Shown: positions 1 through 7,666 of the stretch, one piece after another
How positions within the stretch are numbered: the first letter of the stretch is position 1
Layout of the letters: the number at the start of each line of letters is the position of its first letter
Program-made: the position numbers and the translations under genes
Assembly: GCF_001982615.1 (NCBI RefSeq)
Contig: NZ_MLCO01000009.1
Location: forward strand, 1 to 59,262
Reading direction: 5' to 3'
Source: Teichococcus deserti
GTDB lineage: Bacteria; Pseudomonadota; Alphaproteobacteria; Acetobacterales; Acetobacteraceae
DNA: 59,262 nucleotides
Notes under the pieces: generated by a model
What the model was told of the DNA's origin: nothing
Database searches by the model: none
Seen by the model: the letters and a program-made list of their open reading frames with translations, nothing else

Positions 1-44
1 AGCCCCTGCCTGAACCGGCCGCGCGGCCGGTTCAGGCAGGGGCT
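1..44. repeat. Perfect 44-bp palindrome at the window edge
   Basis: Bases 1-22 are the exact reverse complement of bases 23-44, with no loop (left arm begins AGCCCCTGCC, centre GGCCGC/GCGGCC). It lies inside the reading frame of the AsmA-like gene, at its far 3' part, and coincides exactly with the window edge. An inverted duplication of a contig end, or an assembly break at a true palindrome, would both look like this. It could instead be the stem of a real hairpin. Confidence 0.9.
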
Positions 45-1916
45 GCGCCGGGCGAAGGGCTGCAGCTCGGCCAGCAGCGGCGCGATCTCGTCGGCCGCCG
101 CGATCATCGCCCGGCCGCTCGAGGACAGCTGGGCGGGGGCGATGTCCGGATCGGCGAAGCGGCCGCTCAGCCGGATCGGCACGTCGAGGGCGAAGCTGCT
201 GGTCGTGGCGCTCTCGCTGGCGACCAGGACGTCCATCCAGCGGCGCGACAGGTCGAAGCGGCCCTGGCCATAGAGGGTGCCCTGGTCGGTGCGGATGCGC
301 AGCGGCGCCACCTGCCCCTCGGCCCCGCGCAGGTCGATGACGGCGACCAGGCAGCGCAGCGGCACCATGCCCGGCGCCCGGCGCAGCAGCCCGCGCAGGT
401 CGGTGGACGCCGCCTCGATCACCGCGCGCTCGATGCTGCCGGCGCGCATGGCGATCACCGCCGAGGCCTGCGCCGCATGCCAGGCGGCGTTCAGGGTCGC
501 GCCCTGCCCGGTCACCGCGGCATGGCCGTCGAGGCGGCCCTGCAGCGGCAGGGCGCCGAGGCCCAGCGTGCGGCCGAGCACCTGCACCTCCAGCCCGGTC
601 GCGTCGATCCGTCCGCTGACCGCGCCGCCCGCCCCGTCCTCGGTCGCAGGTCGCCCCTCGATGGCGCCCTCGCCGCGCAGCGACCCGCCCTGCCAGCCGA
701 TGGCCAGCTCCGGCACGGCGATGCGGCCGGCGCTCTGGCTGAGGCGCAGCTTCGCCTCGGCGGCGCGCAGCCCGGCATAGACCAGCTGCCTCGCGCCGAT
801 CGTCAGCTCCAGCAGCGTCCCCGGCGCCGGGTCGACGGCCAGCGGAAGATCGGCATGGCCGGGCGGGGCGTCGCGCCCGGCCAGCAGGGCGTTGAGGTCG
901 AGCCGGTCGAAGCCGAGCTCGAGCGCAAGCTGGTCGGGCTGGCGCGGCCCGCCCTCGCGCAGACGGATGCGGCCTTCGGTCAGGGTCGAGCCACCCAGCG
1001 CGCCGCGCGCCTCGGCCAGCTCCCATTGCCGGTCGTGCCGGGTCAGCACGCCCTCCAGCCGCAGCGGCATGGCCCAGGGGCTGGGCTTCTGCAGCATGGC
1101 CAGCAGCGCGCCGGGATCCGGGGCGGCCAGGGTCAGCTTGCCGGTCGCCTCGTCGACCGCCACGGGATCGGCGAAGCGGCCGTCGAAGTCGAGCCGGGTC
1201 TCGCCGGAGCGGAAGCCGAGCCTGGCCGGAAACGGCCGGCGGGTGTCGCGCAGATCGGCGAAGCTGCCCAGCGCCGCGTCGAGCGCGAGCGGCACGCCCT
1301 GATAGGTGCCGGCGGCGGTCAGCCGGGCGGGCGCCGCCTCGTCGCCGGCCTCCAGCGCCGCCTGGTCGAGGCCGATGGCGATGCGCTTGCCTTCCAGCGT
1401 GTTGATGGCGAGGCTGCCGCCGGCCAGCCGCAGGCCGAGCAGCGTGGGGAAGCCCCTGCGCGACTCCTCGGGATGCGGCGCGGCGCGCGGGCCTGCGCCA
1501 AAGCGCCAGTTGGCCTGGTCCCCGGGGCCGTGCTCGAGCAGCAGATCGGCGCCCTCCAGCGTCAGGTCGCGCAGCCGCAGCGGCCCGGAGAGGATCGAGA
1601 AGACGTCGAGGGAGGCGGTGGCGCCGGCCAGGCGCAGCATCTCCGGCCGGCTGCCGCCCGGCAGGTTGGCGACGGAGAGACCCTCGAGCCGCAGCGCCAT
1701 CCAGCGGCCGGGCTCCACCCGCAGGGAGGCGATGGCGACGTCGCGCCCCAGCCGCGCCTGCAGCCGCGCCGCGGCGAAGCCGCCGAGCTCCAGCCGCGGC
1801 AGGGCCAGCACGGCGCCGGCCAGCAGCAGGACCGCCAGCAGCGCGACGCCGGCCAGGACACGCGGCAGGCGGCGCCGCCGCGGTGGCGGGGCTTGCGGGA
1901 TCAGGGTCAGCGACAT
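1..1916 (-). CDS. AsmA-family protein, C-terminus cut by window edge
   Basis: Translating the minus strand from the ATG at 1914-1916 gives an open frame of at least 638 codons with no stop before base 1. An arginine-rich N-terminus (PPRRRRLPR) precedes one membrane segment at about residues 19-39. The rest is the beta-rich repeat typical of AsmA proteins, with phrases such as LRLEGLSVANLPGG, LRLRDLTLEGADLLLE and NWRFG. AsmA-like proteins are inner-membrane-anchored periplasmic proteins linked to outer-membrane lipid homeostasis and phospholipid transport. The gene lies 59 bp downstream of the TRAP permease on the same strand and may share its transcript, though function suggests no link. The last codons before the edge fall in the 44-bp palindrome, so the C-terminus read there should not be trusted. 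Confidence 0.82.
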   Translation of the reverse strand, partial: MSLTLIPQAPPPRRRRLPRVLAGVALLAVLLLAGAVLALPRLELGGFAAARLQARLGRDVAIASLRVEPGRWMALRLEGLSVANLPGGSRPEMLRLAGATASLDVFSILSGPLRLRDLTLEGADLLLEHGPGDQANWRFGAGPRAAPHPEESRRGFPTLLGLRLAGGSLAINTLEGKRIAIGLDQAALEAGDEAAPARLTAAGTYQGVPLALDAALGSFADLRDTRRPFPARLGFRSGETRLDFDGRFADPVAVDEATGKLTLAAPDPGALLAMLQKPSPWAMPLRLEGVLTRHDRQWELAEARGALGGSTLTEGRIRLREGGPRQPDQLALELGFDRLDLNALLAGRDAPPGHADLPLAVDPAPGTLLELTIGARQLVYAGLRAAEAKLRLSQSAGRIAVPELAIGWQGGSLRGEGAIEGRPATEDGAGGAVSGRIDATGLEVQVLGRTLGLGALPLQGRLDGHAAVTGQGATLNAAWHAAQASAVIAMRAGSIERAVIEAASTDLRGLLRRAPGMVPLRCLVAVIDLRGAEGQVAPLRIRTDQGTLYGQGRFDLSRRWMDVLVASESATTSSFALDVPIRLSGRFADPDIAPAQLSSSGRAMIAAADEIAPLLAELQPFARRSPCLNRPRGRFRQG

Positions 1917-1975
1917 GCGATGAAGGTAGAGGCTGGGGGCGTCGCTGTCGCCCCCAGCCGGCCGCGCCGCGGAAA

Positions 1976-3277
1976 CTAGCGGCTGAGCAGCACGTCCGGC
2001 AGCCAGGTGACGATCACCGGGAACAGGGTGATCAGCGCGACCGTGACGACCAGCATCAGGAAGAAGGGCAAGGACGCCTTGGCGACGTCGGTCTGTTCTC
2101 GTCCTGTCATGGTCTGCATGACGAAGAGGTTGAAGCCGACCGGCGGCGTGATCTCGGCGATCTCGACCAGCAGCACGATGAAGATGCCGAACCAGATCAG
2201 GTCGAAGCCGGCGGCCTGCACCATGGGGACGACGATGGAGGTGGTCAGCACGATCATTGAGGTGCCGTCCAGCGCCGTGCCCAGGATGACATAGACCACG
2301 GTCAGCATGGCGATCAGCCCGTAGGGGCCGAGGTTCAGCGCCGCCACCGCCTCGGCCAGCGCCGCCGGGATGCCGGTCAGCGCCATGGCCTTGGTCAGAT
2401 AGGCGGCGCCCGCCAGGATGAACATGATCATGCAGGACAGCCGGGTGGCGCCCTTCAGGCTCTCCAGGAAGCTCTCCCAGGTCAGGCAGCGGGTGACCGC
2501 GGCGAGAGCCAGGCTGCCGAGCACGCCGAAGGCCGCCGCCTCGGTGGCCGTCGCCCAGCCGACGAACATGGTGCCGATGACGGCGATGATCAGCAGCGCG
2601 CAGGGGATCAGCTGCGCCGACTGGCGGAGCTTGTCCATCAGCGGCATGCGCGGCTCCATCGGCGGCTGCTTGTCCGGGTTCAGCTTGGCCCAGACGGCGA
2701 TGTAGAGGCTGAACAGCAGCATCACCAGGAGGCCCGGCAGGCAGCCGGCCAGGAAGACGCGGACGATCGAGACCTCGGCCGCCACCGCATAGACCACCAT
2801 GATGATCGAAGGCGGGATCATGATGCCGAGCGTGCCGGAGGTGGCGAGGCTGCCGATGGCGACATCCTCGTCATAGCCGCGCCGCTTCAGCTCCGGCAGC
2901 GCGATCTTCGACACCGTGGCGCAGGTGGCCGCCGAGGAGCCCGACACCGATCCGAAGATGCCACACGCGAGAATATTGACGTGCAGCAGGCGGCCGGGGA
3001 TGCGGCGCACCCAGGGGGCCAGGCCGTTGAACAGCTCTTCCGACAGCTTGGTGCGGAACAGGATCTCGCCCATCCAGACGAACATCGGCAGGGCGGCCAG
3101 CGTCCAGGAGCCGGTGGCCTCCCAGAAGGCGCTGGCGAGATAGGTGCCGGGCTGCGGATGGACGAAGCTGACCGCGACGAAGCCGACGACCGCCAGGCTC
3201 ATGCCGATCCAAAGGCCGCCCGCCAGCAGCAGGCCGAGCAGCAGCAGCAGCAGGCCCGAAAGTTCCAGCAGATCCAT
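1976..3277 (-). CDS. TRAP transporter large permease (DctM/SiaM-like)
   Basis: This 433-residue, very hydrophobic protein is the channel-forming subunit of a tripartite ATP-independent periplasmic transporter, which uses a sodium or proton gradient to import carboxylates or related solutes. Family hallmarks are GSVSGSSAATCATV at about residues 109-122 and GTLGIMIPPSI near 149-159, with about a dozen membrane segments; the length is normal. It is the last transporter gene of the dctP-dctQ-dctM order, starting 6 bp after the small permease. The substrate cannot be read from the sequence. Confidence 0.93.
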   Translation of the reverse strand: MDLLELSGLLLLLLGLLLAGGLWIGMSLAVVGFVAVSFVHPQPGTYLASAFWEATGSWTLAALPMFVWMGEILFRTKLSEELFNGLAPWVRRIPGRLLHVNILACGIFGSVSGSSAATCATVSKIALPELKRRGYDEDVAIGSLATSGTLGIMIPPSIIMVVYAVAAEVSIVRVFLAGCLPGLLVMLLFSLYIAVWAKLNPDKQPPMEPRMPLMDKLRQSAQLIPCALLIIAVIGTMFVGWATATEAAAFGVLGSLALAAVTRCLTWESFLESLKGATRLSCMIMFILAGAAYLTKAMALTGIPAALAEAVAALNLGPYGLIAMLTVVYVILGTALDGTSMIVLTTSIVVPMVQAAGFDLIWFGIFIVLLVEIAEITPPVGFNLFVMQTMTGREQTDVAKASLPFFLMLVVTVALITLFPVIVTWLPDVLLSR

Positions 3278-3283
3278 GGCGCC

Positions 3284-3820
3284 CTACACCTCGGCCGAGA
3301 AATCGCCGCGCGCCGCCCGTTCCTCGGCCGCCAGCACATAGTTGGGGCGGTTGCCCCGGAGCACCGTCACCAGCTCGTCCAGCACGGCGATCAGCAGGAT
3401 GCCGGCGCCGAGCGGCATGGCGAGCTTCGGGATCCACAAGGGGACCGCCAGCGCCCCCTGCGCCACATCCTCGATCTCGTAGGAGAAGAGCACGTCGTCC
3501 ATCGTCCAGAAGACGCAATAGGCGACGCCGGCCGTGGCCAGCGTCAGGGCGAAGATCTCGACCAGCCGCCGCGCCTTCGGCCCCAGCGTCTCGATGAACA
3601 GGCCGACGCGGATCAGCTCGCCGCGGCGGAAGGTATGGGCGAGGGCGAAGAAGGTGGTGGAGACGCAGAGATAGGCGCTGATGTCGTCGGCGGCAGGAAA
3701 CTGCCGGTCGAGCTCGCGCAGCGCCACCTGCGCCATCATGACCAGGAAGATCGAGAGGAGGGAGAGCGCGGCCAGACCCGCGCTCGCCACGTAAAGGGCA
3801 TCCAGCCCGCGACGGAGCAT
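3284..3820 (-). CDS. TRAP transporter small permease (DctQ-like)
   Basis: A 178-residue membrane protein with four predicted helices, the usual size and topology of the TRAP DctQ subunit, which partners with the large permease. The motif RRGELIRVGLF at about residues 65-75 matches the conserved RxGxHIxV-type signature of the family. It sits between the periplasmic receptor gene (13 bp gap) and the large permease (6 bp gap), so the three are almost certainly one operon. Confidence 0.92.
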   Translation of the reverse strand: MLRRGLDALYVASAGLAALSLLSIFLVMMAQVALRELDRQFPAADDISAYLCVSTTFFALAHTFRRGELIRVGLFIETLGPKARRLVEIFALTLATAGVAYCVFWTMDDVLFSYEIEDVAQGALAVPLWIPKLAMPLGAGILLIAVLDELVTVLRGNRPNYVLAAEERAARGDFSAEV

Positions 3821-3833
3821 GCGGCGCCCGCGC

Positions 3834-4820
3834 TCAGCCGGCCCGATAGGCGTCGATGAGCTTCTTGCCGTCCTCGCCGGTGCGGCTGACCCATTCGTCG
3901 GTCATGGTGGCGCTGATCTTCTGCAGACCCTGCTTCAGCGCCTCGCTCGGCTGCAGCACCTGGATGCCGCGGGCGGCGAGCGTGTCCTGCGCCTCCTTCT
4001 CGGCGGCGCGGGCCATCTCCAGGCCGCGCGCCTGGGCCTTGACCGCCGCCTCCCGCACCGCCGCCTGCTGCGCCGCCGGCAGCGCCTCGAAGGCGCGGCG
4101 ACTGACGAAGATCAGGTTGTTGGTGTAGGTGAAGTTCACCGGCGTGTAGACCTTGCAATAGTCCCAGGCCTGGGTGTCGACGCCGGTGGCGGCGCTGGTG
4201 ACCATGCCGTTGATCACGCCGGTGGCGAAGGCCTGCGGCACTTCCGAGGCCTGCACCAGCGTCGGCGAGGCCTGGATCAGCGTCGCGAAGCGGTTGGTCA
4301 TAGCGTTGAAGGTGCGGAAGCGGCTGCCCTTCAGCGCCTCCAGATTGGCGATCGGCGCGTTGGAATAGAAGCCGCCCGGTGGCCAGGGCACGGTGTAGAG
4401 GGTCATCAGCCCGCTGCGCTGGAAGCGGGCCTCGATGAAGGGCCGGGCCAGCACCTGCAGCTTCGCCGCCGCCTCGAAGCTCGGCGCCAGCAGCGGGATG
4501 CCGTCCACCTCGAAGAAGGCGTCCTCGTTGCCATAGGCCGAGGACAGGATTTCGCCCAGCTGCACCTGGCCGGACTGCACGCCGCGCTTGATCTGCGGCA
4601 TCGGCAGCAGCGACTGGTTGGTGTGCAGCTGGATCGCCAGCTCGCCATTGGTCGCCTTCTGGATGTCCTCCACGAAGGCGCGGACGTTCTTGGTGTGGAA
4701 ATTGGTGTCCTGATAGGGCGTGGCGAACTGCCAGCGCGTGGCGGCGAGGCCTGGACGGGCCAGGCCGCCCGTGGCGGCGAGGCCGGCGGCCATCAGAAGC
4801 GAGCGTCGGGTGGGCTGCAT
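3834..4820 (-). CDS. TRAP transporter periplasmic receptor (DctP-like)
   Basis: Extracytoplasmic solute receptor of 328 residues that delivers substrate to the DctQM permease. I chose the ATG at 4818-4820 because it opens a signal peptide with twin arginines (MQPTRRSLLMAAGLAATGG) and has GAGGGG about ten bases upstream; the longer frame to 4928 adds a tail that does not look like protein. The mature part carries the DctP fold, including RFRTFNAMTN and the GMVTSAATGVDTQAW region that usually holds substrate-contacting residues. It is the first gene of the TRAP operon. Confidence 0.92.
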   Translation of the reverse strand: MQPTRRSLLMAAGLAATGGLARPGLAATRWQFATPYQDTNFHTKNVRAFVEDIQKATNGELAIQLHTNQSLLPMPQIKRGVQSGQVQLGEILSSAYGNEDAFFEVDGIPLLAPSFEAAAKLQVLARPFIEARFQRSGLMTLYTVPWPPGGFYSNAPIANLEALKGSRFRTFNAMTNRFATLIQASPTLVQASEVPQAFATGVINGMVTSAATGVDTQAWDYCKVYTPVNFTYTNNLIFVSRRAFEALPAAQQAAVREAAVKAQARGLEMARAAEKEAQDTLAARGIQVLQPSEALKQGLQKISATMTDEWVSRTGEDGKKLIDAYRAG

Positions 4821-4946
4821 GGATCCGGACCCCTCATATCGGTCGATATGTGGAACTATTCCGGGGCTTTGCGGCCGCCACAAGCCGTGAACTGGTCGCA
4901 TGGCCCGGCTTATGCGGCCAATGCGCAAGTTCTTGCCAAATCTTTA

Positions 4947-4977
4947 GGCAGGCGGGCCGGCTTCTGCCCGCCCTGCC
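4947..4977 (-). terminator. Hairpin downstream of the TetR gene
   Basis: GGCAGGCGGGC at 4947-4957 pairs with GCCCGCC-C-TGCC at 4966-4977, with one bulged base and an 8-base loop. It lies about 50 bp beyond the stop of the TetR gene and upstream of dctP on the same strand. The following bases on the minus strand (TAAAGATTTGG) are only weakly T-rich, so intrinsic termination is plausible but not certain. Confidence 0.4.
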
Positions 4978-5028
4978 CCGCCGCCGCTGTTTGATTTCGC
5001 GGCCGCAGCATTGCGCCGACGGGCCGAG

Positions 5029-5622
5029 TCACGCGGCGGCGACAGAGTCCGGCCAGGCCTGCAGGGCGGTCGCGACCACGCGCCGCAGCGCCTCGCGCCC
5101 GGCTCCGGACTTGGCCTGCACCGCCATGCCCTGGGCCAGCGCCATCACATAGCGCGCCAGGTCGTCGGGATCGGCGCCGGGCGGCAGCTGCCCGGCGGGG
5201 GCCGCGCGCAGCCGCTCGGCCAGCCGGGCCTCCACCGCCCCGCGGCGGCGGGCGAGCTCCTGCCGCACCGGCTCGGAGGCCTCGGAACAGGCCAGCGCGC
5301 CGTTGACGCCGAGGCAGCCCGCCGGCGTGTCCTGGCCCGACTGCGCATCGGCGAAGCCATAGAGCAGGCCGGCCACCGCCTCCCGTGCCGGCTCCTGCCG
5401 CATCGCCTCGGCCATGAAGCCCATCACATGGCTCTCGTAGCGGTCGAGCGCCTTGCGAAACAGCTCCTCCTTGTTGCCGAAGGCGGCATAGAGGCTGGGC
5501 CGCGTGATGCCCATCGCCTCCGTCAGGTCGGACAGCGAGGCGCCTTCATAGCCCTGGCGCCAGAACACCTCGAGCGCCTGGCCCAGCGCCTGGTCGGGGC
5601 AAAATTCACGCGGGCGGCCCAT
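5029..5622 (-). CDS. TetR/AcrR-family transcriptional regulator
   Basis: This 197-residue protein has a TetR N-terminal DNA-binding domain: the helix-turn-helix runs through GASLSDLTEAMGITRPSLY, followed by the usual AAFGNKEELF. The C-terminal ligand domain contains DTPAGCLGVNGAL, a feature of the TetR group whose members often control genes in response to reactive electrophiles. It is divergent from the DUF1993 gene, with a palindrome between them, so it probably represses both itself and that gene. Start ATG at 5620-5622. Confidence 0.92.
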   Translation of the reverse strand: MGRPREFCPDQALGQALEVFWRQGYEGASLSDLTEAMGITRPSLYAAFGNKEELFRKALDRYESHVMGFMAEAMRQEPAREAVAGLLYGFADAQSGQDTPAGCLGVNGALACSEASEPVRQELARRRGAVEARLAERLRAAPAGQLPPGADPDDLARYVMALAQGMAVQAKSGAGREALRRVVATALQAWPDSVAAA

Positions 5623-5690
5623 GGCGGCGGTCCATCTCCTGCTGCGGCGGCCGGATCACTAGCCATCTTGACGGCCGAGGTCCAGAACCA

Positions 5691-5714
5691 TACCACACGG
5701 TACGAAACCGTGCG
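5691..5714. promoter_or_regulatory. Candidate TetR operator between divergent genes
   Basis: CACGGT (5696-5701) and ACCGTG (5707-5712) form an inverted repeat around ACGAA, overlapping a second one, TACC-ACAC-GGTA (5691-5702). Position in the divergent gap between a TetR gene and the DUF1993 gene, and a 17-bp size, suit a TetR dimer site. Binding is inferred only. Confidence 0.6.
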
Positions 5715-5752
5715 AGTCCTTTCGCGCGGCTCCTTTTCCAGGACACCGTCCG

Positions 5753-6259
5753 ATGCCGATCCCCTTGCACGCCGCCTCCACCGCGATCTTCCTGCGCGGC
5801 CTGACCAACCTTGCCGCCCTGCTGCAGAAGGCCGAGGCGCATGCCGCGGCGCAGGGCCTGGCGCCGGAGGCGCTGATCCAGGCGCGGCTGGCCCCCGACA
5901 TGCGCGACCTGGCCGGCCAGGTGCAACTGGCCAGCGACGCCGCCAAGGCCGGCGCCGGGCGGCTGGCCGATGTCGCGCGGCCGAGCTTCCCCGATGTCGA
6001 GACGAGCTTCGCCGAGTTGCAGGAGCGCATCGCCAGGACCATCGCCTATGTCCAGGGTATCGACCCGGCGGCGACCGAGGCCGGCGCCGACCGCGCCATC
6101 ACCCTGACCGTCGGCGGCCGCGACTATCATTTCACCGGCGCTGCCTACCTGACCCAGTTCGCCCTGCCGAACTTCTTCTTCCACGTCACCACCGCCTACG
6201 ACATCCTGCGGGCCCAGGGCGTGGGGCTGGGCAAGCTGGACTATCTCGGCCCCTTCTGA
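5753..6259 (+). CDS. DUF1993-family protein
   Basis: A 168-residue soluble protein matching the DUF1993 family by its N-terminal helix (FLRGLTNLAALLQKAEAHA), the block LAPDMRDLAGQVQLASDAAK, and the C-terminal FFFHVTTAYDILR ending in GKLDYLGPF. The family resembles the DinB four-helix fold; its biochemical role is not established. It is expressed divergently from the TetR regulator and is probably that regulator's target, which hints at a stress or detoxification function. Confidence 0.85.
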   Translation: MPIPLHAASTAIFLRGLTNLAALLQKAEAHAAAQGLAPEALIQARLAPDMRDLAGQVQLASDAAKAGAGRLADVARPSFPDVETSFAELQERIARTIAYVQGIDPAATEAGADRAITLTVGGRDYHFTGAAYLTQFALPNFFFHVTTAYDILRAQGVGLGKLDYLGPF

Positions 6260-6273
6260 ACCTTTGCGCAGCC

Positions 6274-6327
6274 GCGCCGGATCCAGCCACAGCCGCAGAT
6301 TTTTCTGTGCTGGCCTGGATCCGGCGC
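6274..6327. repeat. Inverted repeat between DUF1993 and MFS genes
   Basis: GCGCCGGATCCAG (6274-6286) and CTGGATCCGGCGC (6315-6327) are perfect 13-base arms, and the 28-base loop contains a second short pairing (ACAG/CTGT) around CCGCAGATTTTT. It starts 15 bp after the stop of the DUF1993 gene and ends 53 bp before the MFS start. It may end the upstream transcript or shape the MFS leader; there is no T-run after the right arm. Confidence 0.6.
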
Positions 6328-6379
6328 AAACCACGGGCGGCGCGCCGCGTTCCGGCAGGACACCCTTCGGAACCAATCC

Positions 6380-7663
6380 ATGGCCGCGCCGCCCGCCTCC
6401 GTCCCGCTCCGCGCGCTGCGCGGGCTGGACGCGCTCAACTTCTTCCTGGCCGATGTGCGGGACGGGCTCGGGCCCTATCTCGCCATCTACCTCGTCGCGG
6501 TGCGCGGCCCGGAGGGTGGCTGGGACGAGGCGACCACCGGCCTGGTCATCACCCTGGCCGGGCTGGTCGGGCTGGTGGCGCAGACGCCGGCCGGCGCGCT
6601 GATCGACGGCAGCCGCCGCAAGCGCGTCATCGTCATCGCCGCCGCGCTGGCCGTGACGCTGAGCTGCCTGGCCATCCCCTTCCTGCAGAGCTTCTGGGCG
6701 GTCGCCGCCAGCCAGTCGCTGGCCGCCATCGCCGGCGCCATCTTCCCGCCGGCCCTGGCCGCCATCACCCTGGGCGTCGTCGGTCCCCGCCTCTTCGCCC
6801 GCCGCATCGGCCGCAACGAGGCGTTCAACCATGCCGGCAACGCGGCCTCGGCGGCGCTGGCGGCGGGCGGCGCCATCCTGTTCGGGCCGCTGGTGGTGTT
6901 CTGGCTGATGGCGGCGCTGGCCGTGCTGAGCATCGGCGCCATGCTGATGGTGCCGGCGGCCGCCATCGACGACCGCCAGGCGCGCGGCCTGACGCCCGCC
7001 GCCGACCATGGCGAGGCGCGGCCGAGCGGCCTGGCCACCCTGCTGGCCGACCGGCCGCTGCTGATCTTCGCCCTGCTGATGGCCGCCTTCCACCTGGCCA
7101 ATGCCGCCATGCTGCCGAGCCTCGGCCAGCTGCTGGCGCGCGGCATCGGGCAGGAGCATGCGACCTCGCTGATCGCGCTCTGCATCCTGGCGGCGCAGGT
7201 GGTCATGGTGCCGGTGGCCCTGGTCGCCGGGGCGAAGGCCGACCGCTGGGGCCGCAAGCCGCTGTTCCTGGCGGCCTTCGGCGTGCTGGCGCTGCGCGGC
7301 TTCCTCTACGTCGTCTCCGACAGCCCCTACTGGCTGATGGGCGTGCAGCTGCTGGACGGCATCGGCGCGGGCCTGTTCGGCGCGCTCTTCCCCGTGGTGG
7401 TCGCCGACCTGACCCGCGGCACCGGGCGGTTCAACGTGGCCCAGGGCGCCATCGCCACGGCGCAGGGGCTGGGCGCCGCGCTGAGCGCCAGCCTGGCCGG
7501 CGGACTGATCGTCGCCGCCGGCTTCGACGCCGCCTTCCTGACGCTCGGCGGCATCGCGGCAGCGGGCTTCGTCGCCTATCTGCTGTTCATGCCGGAAACC
7601 CGCCCCGGCAGCATCGCCGCGGGCGGCGAGCCGCCGGCCGCGACCCTGCAGCCGGCGGAATAG
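6380..7663 (+). CDS. MFS transporter
   Basis: A 427-residue major facilitator protein with about twelve membrane helices. It has the cytoplasmic loop 2-3 signature region (GALIDGSRRKRVIVI) and the equivalent loop 8-9 repeat (GAKADRWGRKPLFL). Substrate unknown; members like this are usually drug or metabolite exporters. It follows the DUF1993 gene by 120 bp with an inverted repeat between, so co-transcription under the TetR regulator is possible. Its stop lies 3 bp from the stop of the convergent binding-protein gene. Confidence 0.88.
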   Translation: MAAPPASVPLRALRGLDALNFFLADVRDGLGPYLAIYLVAVRGPEGGWDEATTGLVITLAGLVGLVAQTPAGALIDGSRRKRVIVIAAALAVTLSCLAIPFLQSFWAVAASQSLAAIAGAIFPPALAAITLGVVGPRLFARRIGRNEAFNHAGNAASAALAAGGAILFGPLVVFWLMAALAVLSIGAMLMVPAAAIDDRQARGLTPAADHGEARPSGLATLLADRPLLIFALLMAAFHLANAAMLPSLGQLLARGIGQEHATSLIALCILAAQVVMVPVALVAGAKADRWGRKPLFLAAFGVLALRGFLYVVSDSPYWLMGVQLLDGIGAGLFGALFPVVVADLTRGTGRFNVAQGAIATAQGLGAALSASLAGGLIVAAGFDAAFLTLGGIAAAGFVAYLLFMPETRPGSIAAGGEPPAATLQPAE

Positions 7664-7666
7664 CGG

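Noticed and set aside
477..1979. 500-codon plus-strand frame opposite the left edge
   Set aside because: The minus strand reads as a continuous AsmA-like protein through the same bases; the plus frame is low-complexity Gln/Arg/Gly.
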